64,000 nt of DNA from Actinomadura pelletieri DSM 43383. Lineage in GTDB: Bacteria > Actinomycetota > Actinomycetes > Streptosporangiales > Streptosporangiaceae. The DNA lies in assembly GCF_003634705.1 (NCBI RefSeq), contig NZ_RBWU01000004.1, positions 558,001-622,000 of the forward strand, given 5' to 3'. This document shows positions 25,457-33,636 of the stretch, piece by piece. The notes below the pieces were generated by a model. The model saw only the letters and a program-made list of their open reading frames with translations, was not told the origin of the DNA and did not search any database. The position numbers were made by a program, and so were the translations under genes. Numbering within the stretch: position 1 is the first letter of the stretch; the number at the start of each line of letters is the position of its first letter.

Positions 25457-25963
25457 ACAACGACCGTCCACCCACCAACCCCGGCCACCGCGACCACCCG
25501 CCGCGGTGGCCGTAACCAACCCCCGAACCCCAACCCCCACACCCCTGCCCACCCCACCGGCGGCACCGAACCCAGACGATTTGCCACACCCACCGCGCCA
25601 CCCCCAGGCTGCCTTTCCCCGCACCACCACCGCCCCCGGCACGCCGCCCCGACCGCAACAACAGACCCCCCGCACCCTCGTCAAGAGCAACCAACCGAGG
25701 ACAAGGCCTACAAGCCGCCGACTCACACCGCAGTCGAACCGCAGGCGCAGGTCGGCCACAACGAGATCGATGGTGCGACGGCTGAACCCCCACATGACGC
25801 TTCGCACGCGATGCGCCGCCCACCACCGGAGGCGACGCCCCCACCCGCTCGAAGCCCAAGAACCCACGTCGCCGGCGGAGCCTACGACACCCGCGCGCCA
25901 TCCACGCACTCGCCCAAACCCCCACACGCCATGATGGACACTCGCCACAACACGGGAGCGCCC
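25457..25963. other. C-rich gap without supported gene
   Basis: 507 bp between the monooxygenase and a membrane-protein gene. The plus strand is strongly C-rich (CCACCACC-type) and open frames here are Pro/Arg/Thr-rich and look non-coding. On the minus strand around 25730-25800 a short stretch reads SRRTIDLVVADLRLRFDCGV, which could be a scrap of a lost gene, but no start, stop or family is recognisable. Confidence 0.4.
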
Positions 25964-26686
25964 ATGACGTCCACGCCGTCCACCCAACCCGACACGCCCC
26001 CGGACGGCCCCACCACCACACCACCGGCCACGGACACGCCGCTCCGCCAAGGACACCCCGTGCGCTGGCTCACCGCCTGCGCCCTCCTCTACACGCTCAC
26101 CCACCACATCGGCTTCGGCCTCGCCGGACTCGGCACCGTCGGCCGCACCCGATGGGCCGACTGGATCGACATCCTCACCCCCTACACCGTCCTGCTCACC
26201 GCCGCCGCCACACTCCACACCGCACACGCCGGACGCCGCACCTGGGCCCTCTACCTCACCGGCGCCTTCACCTACATCGAAGGCCACGGCATCCACCTCG
26301 CCGCCAACTCCGTCGGCAACGACGCCCCCGGCGACGTCGCCCACCTCTGGGACGAGGTCACCGGCCACTACCTCTGGTACGCCGGAACCGCCCTCGTCAT
26401 CGCCGCCCTCGCCGCCGCACTCGCCCACCGGCCCGCCCCACCCACCCACCTCACCCTCCTCCCGGCCCTCGGCGTCGCCTTCACCTGGACCAGCAACTCA
26501 CTCGAAGGCGGAACCGCCGTCATGGGCCTCACCATCGCCATCGCCTTCACCACCTGGGGCCTGCACACCCGCCACCACCTCGGCCGCGTCCTCATCCCCG
26601 CCTTCGCCCCCGCCATCGTCATGCTCACCGGCTACGGCATCTGGCACCACGGCTTCCCCCAACCCACCGAACTCGGCTGGGTCTGA
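25964..26686 (+). CDS. Polytopic membrane protein with conserved-looking His/Glu/Asp residues, unknown
   Basis: 240-aa protein with about seven TM helices after a Thr/Pro-rich N-terminus. Polar residues sit inside or at helix ends: LTHHIGFGL, FTYIEGHGIHLAANS, DEVTGHYLWY, SNSLEGG and GIWHHGF. Such buried His, Glu and Asp in a seven-helix protein recall metal-dependent membrane hydrolases of the CREST type, but I cannot name the family. ATG 25964 has GGGAG seven bases upstream; an earlier ATG at 25931 lacks one. It precedes a converging recombinase gene. Confidence 0.75.
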   Translation: MTSTPSTQPDTPPDGPTTTPPATDTPLRQGHPVRWLTACALLYTLTHHIGFGLAGLGTVGRTRWADWIDILTPYTVLLTAAATLHTAHAGRRTWALYLTGAFTYIEGHGIHLAANSVGNDAPGDVAHLWDEVTGHYLWYAGTALVIAALAAALAHRPAPPTHLTLLPALGVAFTWTSNSLEGGTAVMGLTIAIAFTTWGLHTRHHLGRVLIPAFAPAIVMLTGYGIWHHGFPQPTELGWV

Positions 26687-26692
26687 CCCCCC

Positions 26693-27832
26693 TCAACCAC
26701 CCCGGCGGCCCTCCACCGGCCCCAACAGCGGATGAACCCGCATCGCCGCCTCCAACTCACCCGGCAACTCGTCCCGGTAACGCCCCAACGTCGCCAGATC
26801 CGCATGCCCCAACACCCGCCGCACCGCATCCATGTCCGTCGCCGCCGCCAACAAATGCGTCGCCGTCGTATGCCGCAACCCATGCGGCGTCACACTCCGC
26901 CGCCGCCCCGGCTCCACCCGCGCCAACACCCGATCGATCACCGCCTGCACATCCCCCCGCGCCAACCGGCGCCCCCGCCACGACAACAACAACGCCTTCG
27001 GCTCCACACCCCGATCCAACCCACCCCGACCCCCCGCCACATACGCGTCCAACACCTCCACCACCGGACCCGGCAACGGCACATCCCGCGTCCGACCCCC
27101 CTTACCGAAGATCCGCCAATACCGCGTCCCCCCATTGACGAAGAAGTCCTCCACGTTCGCCGCCGTCAACTCCGACACCCGCGGCCCCACCGCCGCCAAC
27201 AACAACACGATCAGACCGTCCCGCAACTCCGTCCGCTGATCCACACGCCGACGACCCCCACCCTCCGCCACCCCACCCTCGACACCCACCTCCGCCAAAC
27301 CCCGCGCCGCACCCAACAACCCCTCCGCCTGCTCCACCGTCAACGCCCGCCGCTCCGCCCGCAACCCACCCCGCTGCACCGACCGCACCGTCACCGCCCG
27401 CATCGGATCCAACTGCACCCAACCCGCCACCACCGCGTACTTGAAGAACGCCGACACCGACCTCCGAAACCGCGCCTGCGACGCCGCACTCTGCACCGGC
27501 CCCTCCACCGGCCGCACCACCGCCCCGGCACGCCGCCGCCCATCAGGCTTACGCGCGAACGCCAACAACACCTCATCGACGTCCTGACCCGTCAAATCGT
27601 CCAGAACCCGACCACCACCCGCCAACTCCACGAACGTCAACACATCCCGCACGTACACCTCCGCCGTCCGCGGAGTCAACGCACCCGTCGACGTCTTCGC
27701 ACGCACCATCTCCGCGTAACGATCGGCACTCTCGGCAACGGTCACACGCTGAACATCAGAGGGACGCACCCGCCGGACGCTACCCACCCCCACCGACAGA
27801 ACCCCAACCCGCGACCGGGCACCACCACCCAC
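26693..27832 (-). CDS. Tyrosine recombinase/integrase
   Basis: 379-aa site-specific recombinase of the XerCD/phage integrase type. The SAM-like core-binding domain (about 30-165) is followed by the catalytic domain: Arg in GPRVSELTAANVED, HGLRHTTATHLL (His-x-x-Arg), LGHADLATLGRY with nucleophile Tyr near 352. All catalytic positions are intact. GTG 27832 is used but the N-terminus is unsure. No tRNA or direct attachment repeats are visible beside it. It borders the accessory stretch 27.9-33.7 kb. It could equally be a resident chromosomal recombinase. Confidence 0.88.
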   Translation of the reverse strand: MGGGARSRVGVLSVGVGSVRRVRPSDVQRVTVAESADRYAEMVRAKTSTGALTPRTAEVYVRDVLTFVELAGGGRVLDDLTGQDVDEVLLAFARKPDGRRRAGAVVRPVEGPVQSAASQARFRRSVSAFFKYAVVAGWVQLDPMRAVTVRSVQRGGLRAERRALTVEQAEGLLGAARGLAEVGVEGGVAEGGGRRRVDQRTELRDGLIVLLLAAVGPRVSELTAANVEDFFVNGGTRYWRIFGKGGRTRDVPLPGPVVEVLDAYVAGGRGGLDRGVEPKALLLSWRGRRLARGDVQAVIDRVLARVEPGRRRSVTPHGLRHTTATHLLAAATDMDAVRRVLGHADLATLGRYRDELPGELEAAMRVHPLLGPVEGRRGG

Positions 27833-27888
27833 CGGGGGAGAGGCCCAGCAGTGCCACGAACACCGACCACAGCGACAACACTGAACGA

Positions 27889-28528
27889 GTGAACCTCAGC
27901 GCGGGGACCGGAGCACTCAGCGCAGCAGTCGCCGTCATCGCCGCCGTCATCGCGGTTTGGCAAGCCCGAATCGCCCGCACAGCGGTCGACGCCGCACAAC
28001 GCCAAGCACAGGCCTCCGAACAACAGGTCGCCCTACTGCAACAGCAACTCCTCGACGACGCCACCCAACGAGCCATGGACGACCGACACGAACGCACCAT
28101 GGGCGGCGCCGCACTGGTCAAGCAGGTCAGACACGCGGCACAGGCCTACGAACTCGTCCGAGAACACCTCTACAAACGCGGCCACGACATCGACGGATAC
28201 GTCACCGACCTGGCAAAGAGAACCAGCACCAGCATGCTCTCGCTCGACGCCACCCACACATCGGCCGCCTCCTCAACACCCCCAATACCAAAAAACCGTT
28301 CTCCAAACCATAGAACAGTTCGCACGCGTAGCCGCAACCCTAGGAACCGAACTCGACACCCTCACAAAAGCCAACCAACAGTTCTCCTGGACGAAATCAG
28401 GCCGTCAACGGAACACCGCGCTAACGGCCAGCAGGCAATTACTGGAACAACTCGACCAAGCCGAAAACGCCATCGTCACCGCCGTACAGAACTGGAACCA
28501 AAGCGACCAACCACCCGACCTACCGTAG
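27889..28528 (+). pseudogene. Membrane-anchored coiled-coil protein, frame-broken
   Basis: From GTG 27889, one frame encodes a TM helix (residues about 8-25, ALSAAVAVIAAVIAVW), then a coiled coil (QAQASEQQVALLQQQL) and a helical region to about 28240. The coding signal then moves to the frame reading QYQKTVLQTIEQFARVAATL and TALTASRQLLEQLDQAENAI, ending at the TAG at 28526-28528. The switch occurs between about 28240 and 28285. A single-base change, a decaying gene or a sequencing error would all explain it; programmed frameshifting is less likely as no slippery site is evident. Function unknown; it lies next to the recombinase in divergent orientation. Confidence 0.6.
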
Positions 28529-28660
28529 CCCCAGGCACTCGGAAACATGATCAACCGCCCGAGGATATCGTCGAAATCCGGCACCGAGTCAAGCCGACCA
28601 ATCCGAGCCCGGCGGCGACGAAACAACGGCCCCACAAACCCACAGAGGAGGCACGCGGAA

Positions 28661-29629
28661 TTGTTAAAGATCGAGGCGCTCGAGCCAAGAACCTCCAAGA
28701 AACAGGACCTCGACGCCTGGTGCGCCATATTCACCGAAGGACAGGCGGAACTATCCGGCGACGTCACCGACTCCGACGCACTGGCCGAACGAATACGCCT
28801 GGAACCCGAGAACCGGACACAACGATGGCTCGCCCGCCAGGCCGGAACGCCCTGTGGCGTCGCAGAGTTGCAGGCGCAGCAGCACGATCCCGCAACCGGA
28901 TACCTCCGCCTGTTCGTCACACCACCGGCACGACGAAGGGGAGTGGGAACCAGATTGCTCGCCCAAGTCGCAGCCGACGCGGACGTGGAACGGATCCAGG
29001 CGACCGTACTGTCGGGACCACCTGGAGAGCCGTTCGTCGGCCGATGGCGGGTGGTGCTGCGACTGGAACTGCACGAGCAACGACTCGAACAGAACACGCT
29101 GCGGCGCTGCCATGAGCTGGCGACGGCAGCGCACCCCGACCACCGGCTGGTCACCTGGCAGGGCCCGGCGCCCGAGGAATCGGCGGCCTCGTTCGGACGG
29201 GTGATGGGCCATGTCCTGGACGCCCCCGGCGCCGAACTGCAGATGGCCACCAGACCCTGGGACACCACGGCGGTCCGTGCGTGGGAGGCAGAAATGGGCG
29301 GGCGGCACCTGCTTGTCACCGCAGCGGTTCACTCACCATCAGGCGACATCGTCGGTGCCACGGTCACCACGGTCGGATGCGGCGAAACCACAGTGGCCGA
29401 GCAACACGACACCGCGGTACTGCCCGGACAACGGCGCGGCGGGCTCGCCCGCTGGATGAAGGCCCGACAGACTCTGCGCCTGCATGAGCTGTTCCCAAGG
29501 GTCGAGTCGGTCAGGGTAACGGTCAACCAGCAGAACGCACCGATGCTCGCCGTGAACCGCGCGGTCGGCTACCACCTTCTGCGGCAACGTCTGCTCGTGG
29601 AAGCACCAACGCACCAATTGAGAGCCTGA
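28661..29629 (+). CDS. Tandem GNAT-domain acetyltransferase-like protein
   Basis: 322-aa protein with two GNAT-like halves. In the N-terminal half, YLRLFVTPPARRRGVGTRLL is a full acetyl-CoA motif A. In the C-terminal half the counterpart is HDTAVLPGQRRGGLARWMKA, followed by VTVNQQNAPMLAVNRAVGY, as in mycothiol synthase-like double GNATs. The start is probably TTG 28661, placed nine bases after GAGGAGG; the open frame runs further upstream without a ribosome site. GC3 is a little lower than in core genes. Substrate unknown. Confidence 0.8.
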   Translation: MLKIEALEPRTSKKQDLDAWCAIFTEGQAELSGDVTDSDALAERIRLEPENRTQRWLARQAGTPCGVAELQAQQHDPATGYLRLFVTPPARRRGVGTRLLAQVAADADVERIQATVLSGPPGEPFVGRWRVVLRLELHEQRLEQNTLRRCHELATAAHPDHRLVTWQGPAPEESAASFGRVMGHVLDAPGAELQMATRPWDTTAVRAWEAEMGGRHLLVTAAVHSPSGDIVGATVTTVGCGETTVAEQHDTAVLPGQRRGGLARWMKARQTLRLHELFPRVESVRVTVNQQNAPMLAVNRAVGYHLLRQRLLVEAPTHQLRA

Positions 29630-30037
29630 GAACCGGTGATTTCCTCCGGGCCGGCTCACCACCCAAGGCCTCGAACTCGAATCATCAGATGATCGCGATG
29701 GGGGAGCGGGGTTCACGCCTCCGGGGGAGGAATGGACCGTCCATCAACACACAGTGATCACGCACATACAGAGAAGTCGCCAGAAAAGCGCCCGAAGGTA
29801 GGGGAGAGGCCGCGGGGGACATTCGAGGGGCGTTGCCGAATCGGTCGCGCGGTTCACGGACTGCGCCGGAGCTTCGTCGCGGGTTCGTCACGAACATTGG
29901 TGTGACCGACGGAGAAGCCAACTCTTTACACCATACAGAATTTGGCTTCTGTCTGGTTTGGGATCTAAAACGCGGAACCGGACGCCGCAGGGGAGGTGGC
30001 GGCGCGGCTCACGCGCACCGCCACCCCGACCTCGCGG
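29630..30037. other. AT-richer gap with inverted repeat
   Basis: 408 bp without a supported gene. An inverted repeat AGAAGCCAA (29913-29921) / TTGGCTTCT (29942-29950) encloses 20 nt of AT-rich sequence. It lies about 90 bp after the stop of the minus-strand gene ending at 30038 and may be its terminator, though no clear T run follows on that strand. Confidence 0.4.
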
Positions 30038-30565
30038 TCACTTCTTGTACGGCGCGACCTTCTCGCGCAGCTCGCGCATCGAGCTCTGCAGCAACTGCCG
30101 AAGCCGGTCACGGTCCGGACCGTCCGCGTCGGCATAGTCGTCGATGTCGATCAGCTGCTTCTTCGTCGCGGTGATCGAGTTGAGCTGGTGGTCGAGCTTG
30201 ATGTCACCGAACCAGGGACTGCGCAGCATGTTCGCCATGTCCGTGCGGAACATGGCGACCAGGTCGTCGGGGTCGGCGATGTGGTTCTTGACCTCGGCCA
30301 CGAACGTCAGCATCGCCTTGCTGCCCAGCACCGCCTGCTGCAGCACACCGTCACCGGTCTTACGGTCCAACACGATCGTGAAGCTGTACAGGACCGGGTC
30401 GCCGACCGGCTTGAACCGCACGTACTGCAGGCCGCCGCCGGACTGGATCCCGATCACCGGGCATCCCAGATGCGCCATCGTGAACACCATCTCGCCGATG
30501 AGCGCCTCGTCCTTGCTCTCCCGCGCCTCGGCGTTGTTCTTGAACTTGTTGATCATCGAAAGCAT
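30038..30565 (-). CDS. Unknown protein, second gene of paralogous pair
   Basis: 175-aa soluble protein starting MLSMINKFKNNAEARESKDE, with GGAGA five bases before ATG 30565. The middle holds beta-type sequence (LQYVRFKPVG, LYSFTIVLDRKTGDGVLQQA) between helices and the C-terminus is helical and charged (RDRLRQLLQSSMRELREKV). It aligns in layout with the next gene: helix, Y(V/L)RF strand, a second strand, and a helix. I recognise no family; the alpha-beta-alpha plan recalls secretion-chaperone or YbjN-like folds, which is speculation. Follows its partner by 13 bp. Confidence 0.7.
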   Translation of the reverse strand: MLSMINKFKNNAEARESKDEALIGEMVFTMAHLGCPVIGIQSGGGLQYVRFKPVGDPVLYSFTIVLDRKTGDGVLQQAVLGSKAMLTFVAEVKNHIADPDDLVAMFRTDMANMLRSPWFGDIKLDHQLNSITATKKQLIDIDDYADADGPDRDRLRQLLQSSMRELREKVAPYKK

Positions 30566-30578
30566 GGCGGTCTCCGGT

Positions 30579-31139
30579 TCAGGCGGCGATACGGCCGTGC
30601 AGGTACTTCGCACAGGCCTGGCTGACGGCGGCGATGTGCTCCTGCAGCACCGGGTACTTCACCGTGTACTGGTCGGCGAAGTACTGGTCCAGGTCCAGCA
30701 GCAACGGGACCTGGACGTAGACGTAGCCGGTGCCGAGGTCGGCGTCGACGGTGAACACCCCGGGTTCGCCGACGTCGAGGAAGCCGCTTTTCACCTCGGA
30801 CTTCAGTGCCTGCCACACCGTTCGCGCGTCCTGGACGTACTCGCCGTAGGCCATGGTCACGGCCGCGTGCTGGCCCAGGATCTTGGCCGCGGTGACGGTG
30901 CCGGACAGGTGGGTCAGCTGGAACATCAGGCGGTGTTTGTGCTCGCGGTGCTGGAAGCGCAGGTAGTGGTGGTTGCTGTCGGAGTTCAGGTCGATGAGGG
31001 CGTTGCCCTGGGCGACCGCCGCGGTGATGACGGCTCCGACGAGCAGGTCGTCCATCTGGCGGGTGTGAAGTTCTTCGTTGAACCGCTGCCAGCTGCGGTT
31101 GACGAGCTGACCGAAGACCTGGTCGAGGTGCTCGCTCAC
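30579..31139 (-). CDS. Unknown protein, first gene of paralogous pair
   Basis: 186-aa soluble protein. GTG 31139 has GAAAGG at a proper distance; the GTG two codons earlier does not. Sequence runs LLVGAVITAAVAQGNALIDL, HHYLRFQHREHKHRLMFQL, SGTVTAAKILGQHAAVTMAY, then VYVQVPLLLDLDQYFADQY. The YLRF strand and following elements line up with those of the downstream gene, suggesting an old duplication. A sigma70-like promoter lies about 140 bp upstream. No homologue is recognised; a two-subunit complex is a reasonable guess. Confidence 0.7.
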   Translation of the reverse strand: MSEHLDQVFGQLVNRSWQRFNEELHTRQMDDLLVGAVITAAVAQGNALIDLNSDSNHHYLRFQHREHKHRLMFQLTHLSGTVTAAKILGQHAAVTMAYGEYVQDARTVWQALKSEVKSGFLDVGEPGVFTVDADLGTGYVYVQVPLLLDLDQYFADQYTVKYPVLQEHIAAVSQACAKYLHGRIAA

Positions 31140-31286
31140 GATCACCTTTCGGATGTGTGGATCAAGGGACGGCGGTGAGACTCCCGCGCCGCGGGTTCGG
31201 TTTCACCGAGTTCGTCACACGGCCGGTGCGTCGCGGGTGAGAACGCGCGCGTCAGCGCCTCTTTCAGGCGGTCCTAGGGTTGGTCG

Positions 31287-31315
31287 ATAATGGTCGATAA
31301 TGCACATTATGTTAA
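31287..31315 (-). promoter_or_regulatory. Sigma70-like promoter for the paralogous pair
   Basis: On the minus strand TTAACA (-35) and CATTAT (-10) are separated by exactly 17 bp, in one of the few AT-rich patches of the window. The spacer and flanks include a duplicated TGGTCGATAA (31281-31300) and an ATAATG-CA-CATTAT dyad (31297-31310), a possible operator. The start would be near 31280, giving a leader of about 140 nt. Confidence 0.5.
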
Positions 31316-31325
31316 GTAGAAGAGG

Positions 31326-31412
31326 TCCGACCGCGTCGTCGGCGACGCCATGAGGAACTACCACCCGCACGGCGACACCGCCTTCTACGACGCGCTGGTC
31401 GGGCTGGCATAG
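31326..31412 (+). pseudogene. gyrA fragment A (breakage-reunion domain)
   Basis: Reads [20 protein letters not shown] then YDALVGLA and stop. This is the conserved GyrA/ParC segment just before the active-site tyrosine region (usual form VVGDVMGxYHPHGDxxIYDALVRMAQ). No start, no upstream domain. Confidence 0.75.
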
Positions 31413-31558
31413 CGGTGGTCGACGGGAACGACACAGCGTGCGGAGCGCCCGTCGACCAGCGCGAGCCTGTTCGCGCCGAACGTCTCCTGGAGCTGCGTGT
31501 GCTTGTCCAGGTTGTTCAGGACGATCTTGGCGACCGCGTCGCGCTTGAGGACGATGCC
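31413..31558 (-). pseudogene. gyrA fragment B, inverted
   Basis: On the minus strand: [37 protein letters not shown], then degenerate sequence where the usual GVPRTLRLDQ should be. It matches the GyrA segment KRDAVAKVVxNNLYKHTQLQ...GANMLAxVDG, which is normally about 250 residues downstream of fragment A. It lies in the opposite orientation to fragment A. Confidence 0.75.
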
Positions 31559-31631
31559 GAGGCGCTGACCCGTCCGGCCGGACGTCTGCCGGGGATGTCT
31601 GCCGCTCCGCGCCCGAGGGAGGCACCGTTGC

Positions 31632-31709
31632 CCCGGCGAGCTGTCGGACTGCCAGTCCCCCGATCCCAGCGAGTCGGAGCTGTACATCGTCGGGGGCGAC
31701 TCGGCGGGG
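31632..31709 (+). pseudogene. gyrB fragment C (TOPRIM domain)
   Basis: Reads [20 protein letters not shown] then GGDSAG. This is the GyrB TOPRIM segment LPGKLADCxSxDPxxSELYxVEGDSAGGSA, with the catalytic Glu of VEGDSAG changed to Gly. Confidence 0.78.
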
Positions 31710-31770
31710 CGCTGCCCGAGGTCCGCGACGGCTTGAAGCCGCGCGCCGTCGCGTCCTGTACGCGAACCTG
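31709..31770 (+). pseudogene. gyrA fragment D (N-terminus), frameshifted
   Basis: Immediately fused to fragment [12 protein letters not shown], then after an indel RRRVLYANL, matching the GyrA start [21 protein letters not shown]. Confidence 0.75.
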
Positions 31771-31842
31771 GAGAATAACGAAGTGCAGGCGATCATCACG
31801 ATGCTCGGCACCGGTGCGCACGACGAGGTCGACGTCGCCAAG
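31771..31842 (+). pseudogene. gyrB fragment E
   Basis: In the same frame as the end of fragment [21 protein letters not shown] then DVAK, matching GyrB [21 protein letters not shown]. In GyrB this part lies about 40 residues after fragment C. The junction with fragment D falls at RVL, present in both GyrA (HRRVLYAM) and GyrB (DRVLKNTEVQ). Confidence 0.78.
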
Positions 31843-31874
31843 CCAGCCGCTCCTCTCCCAGATCACCGCTTGGA

Positions 31875-32299
31875 GTGGCTCCGGCTCGTCCTCACGAGCC
31901 AGTCGAGCTCCTCCCCTATCGGGTCGTCGTCGCTCTCGTCCTGCTCTGTGCCCGACCGATGATCCGGGTCGTGAGGCTCGAGTTCAACGCGGTCGTCGAC
32001 ACCGCCGACGGCTTGTTCATCAAGCTCGGAGACGACCGGGCCCCTGTCCCCGGCCCCTTCGCGGCACTCGTCCGCAAGCACTTGGCGAACAAACCAAACC
32101 TCCGCACCGGCTCCGCCGGCCGCAATGTGTGGCCGTTCGCCGGCACCCGAGCCGGCGCCGCCCTTCCCGCCCCCATCGCTGCCACTATGCTCGGTTACAG
32201 CCCGCAGGTCATTTAAAGCACGCCGGTGACACTGCCACCCCGTGGGCTGCCTACGCCGACACGATCAGAGAACGCATGACCAGCACAGCTGCAGACTAG
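31875..32299 (+). pseudogene. C-terminal remnant of tyrosine recombinase-like protein
   Basis: The frame from about 31959 reads VVDTADGLFIKLGDDRAPVP, GPFAALVRKHLANKPNLRTG and AATMLGYSPQV, then meets TAA at 32214. Shifting frame continues the family text KHAGDTATPWAAYADTIRER to a stop at 32299. This resembles the end of a recombinase-like protein common in actinomycetes (typical text PNLRTG, WLFPGTRAG, MLGYSxQVTxKHAxxAxxPWxxYA). The N-terminal three quarters are missing and the middle is shortened, so it is dead. Confidence 0.6.
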
Positions 32300-32379
32300 T
32301 GAGGATCACCGGTCAGTCTGATCGGCGGTTCTCAGTTGAAGCAGCATGGGTCGGTCTCTAGTCGACGAGAGGAACGGCC

Positions 32380-32850
32380 ATGACCAGCAAGTGGCGGTTG
32401 CCGCGCGGGGCGACGGGCTTCTGGAGTGAGAAGTCTGATGCGCTTCCTCAGACCGATAGTCGTGGTTTCGCGACCTATTGTCACGAGGCAGCGCGACGTT
32501 CAGGCGGCCGGGTGCTCACGATAACTCCGCCCGGGGTGACGCCTAACTTCTATACGGCTGTGATTCTTCGAGGTGATGGGCGACTGGCGCTTTTGGGACA
32601 TCTGCAACTGCCCGTCACCGCGATCGCGGAGGTCCCCGCGGCCGGTGAGTGCTCGCTCAACTTCGTTGAGGACGAGGCCCTCCGGAACGCGACGATGTCG
32701 ATGGACACGTTCCGTCTTCTCACCGTCGACGAGTTGGAGACGCCTGTTTCCTCTGTCGATCTCTCGTCGTTGGACTCTGCGGAGCACAGCCAGATTGCCT
32801 ACTGGATGCCGGAGACCGTCGGCGAGCTCTTCTTCAACTACTGGGATTGA
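32380..32850 (+). CDS. Hypothetical protein, 156 aa
   Basis: Intact reading frame with GAGGAACGGCC before ATG 32380. The protein starts MTSKWRLPRGATGFWSEKSD and ends WMPETVGELFFNYWD; the middle has ITPPGVTPNFYTAVILRGDG and LGHLQLPVTAIAE. The fold looks like a small alpha/beta domain. Third-position GC is clearly lower than in flanking core genes (many T-ending codons), marking it as probably acquired. The size, isolation and final aromatic motif would suit an immunity-type protein, but that is a guess. Confidence 0.72.
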   Translation: MTSKWRLPRGATGFWSEKSDALPQTDSRGFATYCHEAARRSGGRVLTITPPGVTPNFYTAVILRGDGRLALLGHLQLPVTAIAEVPAAGECSLNFVEDEALRNATMSMDTFRLLTVDELETPVSSVDLSSLDSAEHSQIAYWMPETVGELFFNYWD

Positions 32851-33189
32851 TTCACGGTTCACGGGATTACCGGCCGGAGTGAGTCTCAGAGGTCACCGGT
32901 AGGGCTCGCTGAGGCCCTCTCCCGGGCTCGGGCGGGTGTGTCGGTGGCAGTGACGGTTGCCGGTGTCAGTCGCCCCAACCCGCGTCCGTCCTGCGCTGCT
33001 GGCCGCCGGGAGCGTCCCTACCGCTTAGTCGCTCCTGCGGGATGGTGCAGGTCGAGGTGGGTGGCCAGACCGACGTCGGCGGCCTTGCAGCCAAGGTCTG
33101 CGGTTCGTTCGTGTGCTGGAGGAGTTCGAGGCGGTGCTCGTGGGGCTTTTGGCGGTGGAGTTGCGCGTGGACCCGGTGCCGCTCCCCCA

Positions 33190-33275
33190 GGATGATCCGT
33201 GCGTCGGACGTCCCGCGGGATCGTCGGTCCGTCTCGTCCAGCTGTCTGCTCATGGTGAGAACTTGTCCTTCATGT
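33190..33275 (-). pseudogene. Lrp/AsnC regulator fragment
   Basis: On the minus strand from ATG 33253: MSRQLDETDR, then degenerate sequence with SDAR. The DNA is almost identical to the start of the intact Lrp/AsnC gene at 62267. From CATGAAGG(A/G)CAAGTTCTC through ATGAGCAGACAGCTGGACGA the two copies differ at one base, including about 20 bp upstream of the ATG. Similarity fades after about 20 codons. Confidence 0.8.
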
Positions 33276-33636
33276 TCGATGCGGCCCTGAGGTCGGAGGT
33301 GTTGGCTCGTTGGGCCACAACATAGGGAGACAAGTGGTTACGCTGAGTGATTGACCGGTGGGCTGTTCGGTGGAGTCGCTGGGTCACGCGTGGGAGCCGG
33401 GAAAGGTGATCCGGGTAGGTGGGGGGTGTTCGGCGCGGAGTTGGTGGCGGTCTCCTCCAGGCCCTGGATCGTCCGCCCGGTGTTCTTCTGGGCGGCCCGT
33501 TCGGTGGCGTGTGCTTCGGGCGGGCCTGTTCAGTCGCGCGGAGTGCGTCGGCGCGGGGATGGTTGGTCCGGCGGTTGGGCTTGTTGCGGGGGTTGTTGGT
33601 CGGGCGGGGCTGTTAGCGCTGTTTGGGTGCGCTCCC

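Noticed and set aside
25506-25934. 142-aa plus-strand protein
   Set aside because: Pro/Thr/Arg low complexity from the C-rich strand, no ribosome site and no domain.
26600-28000. tRNA attachment site for the tyrosine recombinase
   Set aside because: No cloverleaf-like sequence or flanking direct repeats found by eye, so an integrated element cannot be bounded.
31326-31842. A functional second gyrase or resistance allele
   Set aside because: Pieces are out of order, on both strands and broken by stops, and the TOPRIM glutamate is changed.
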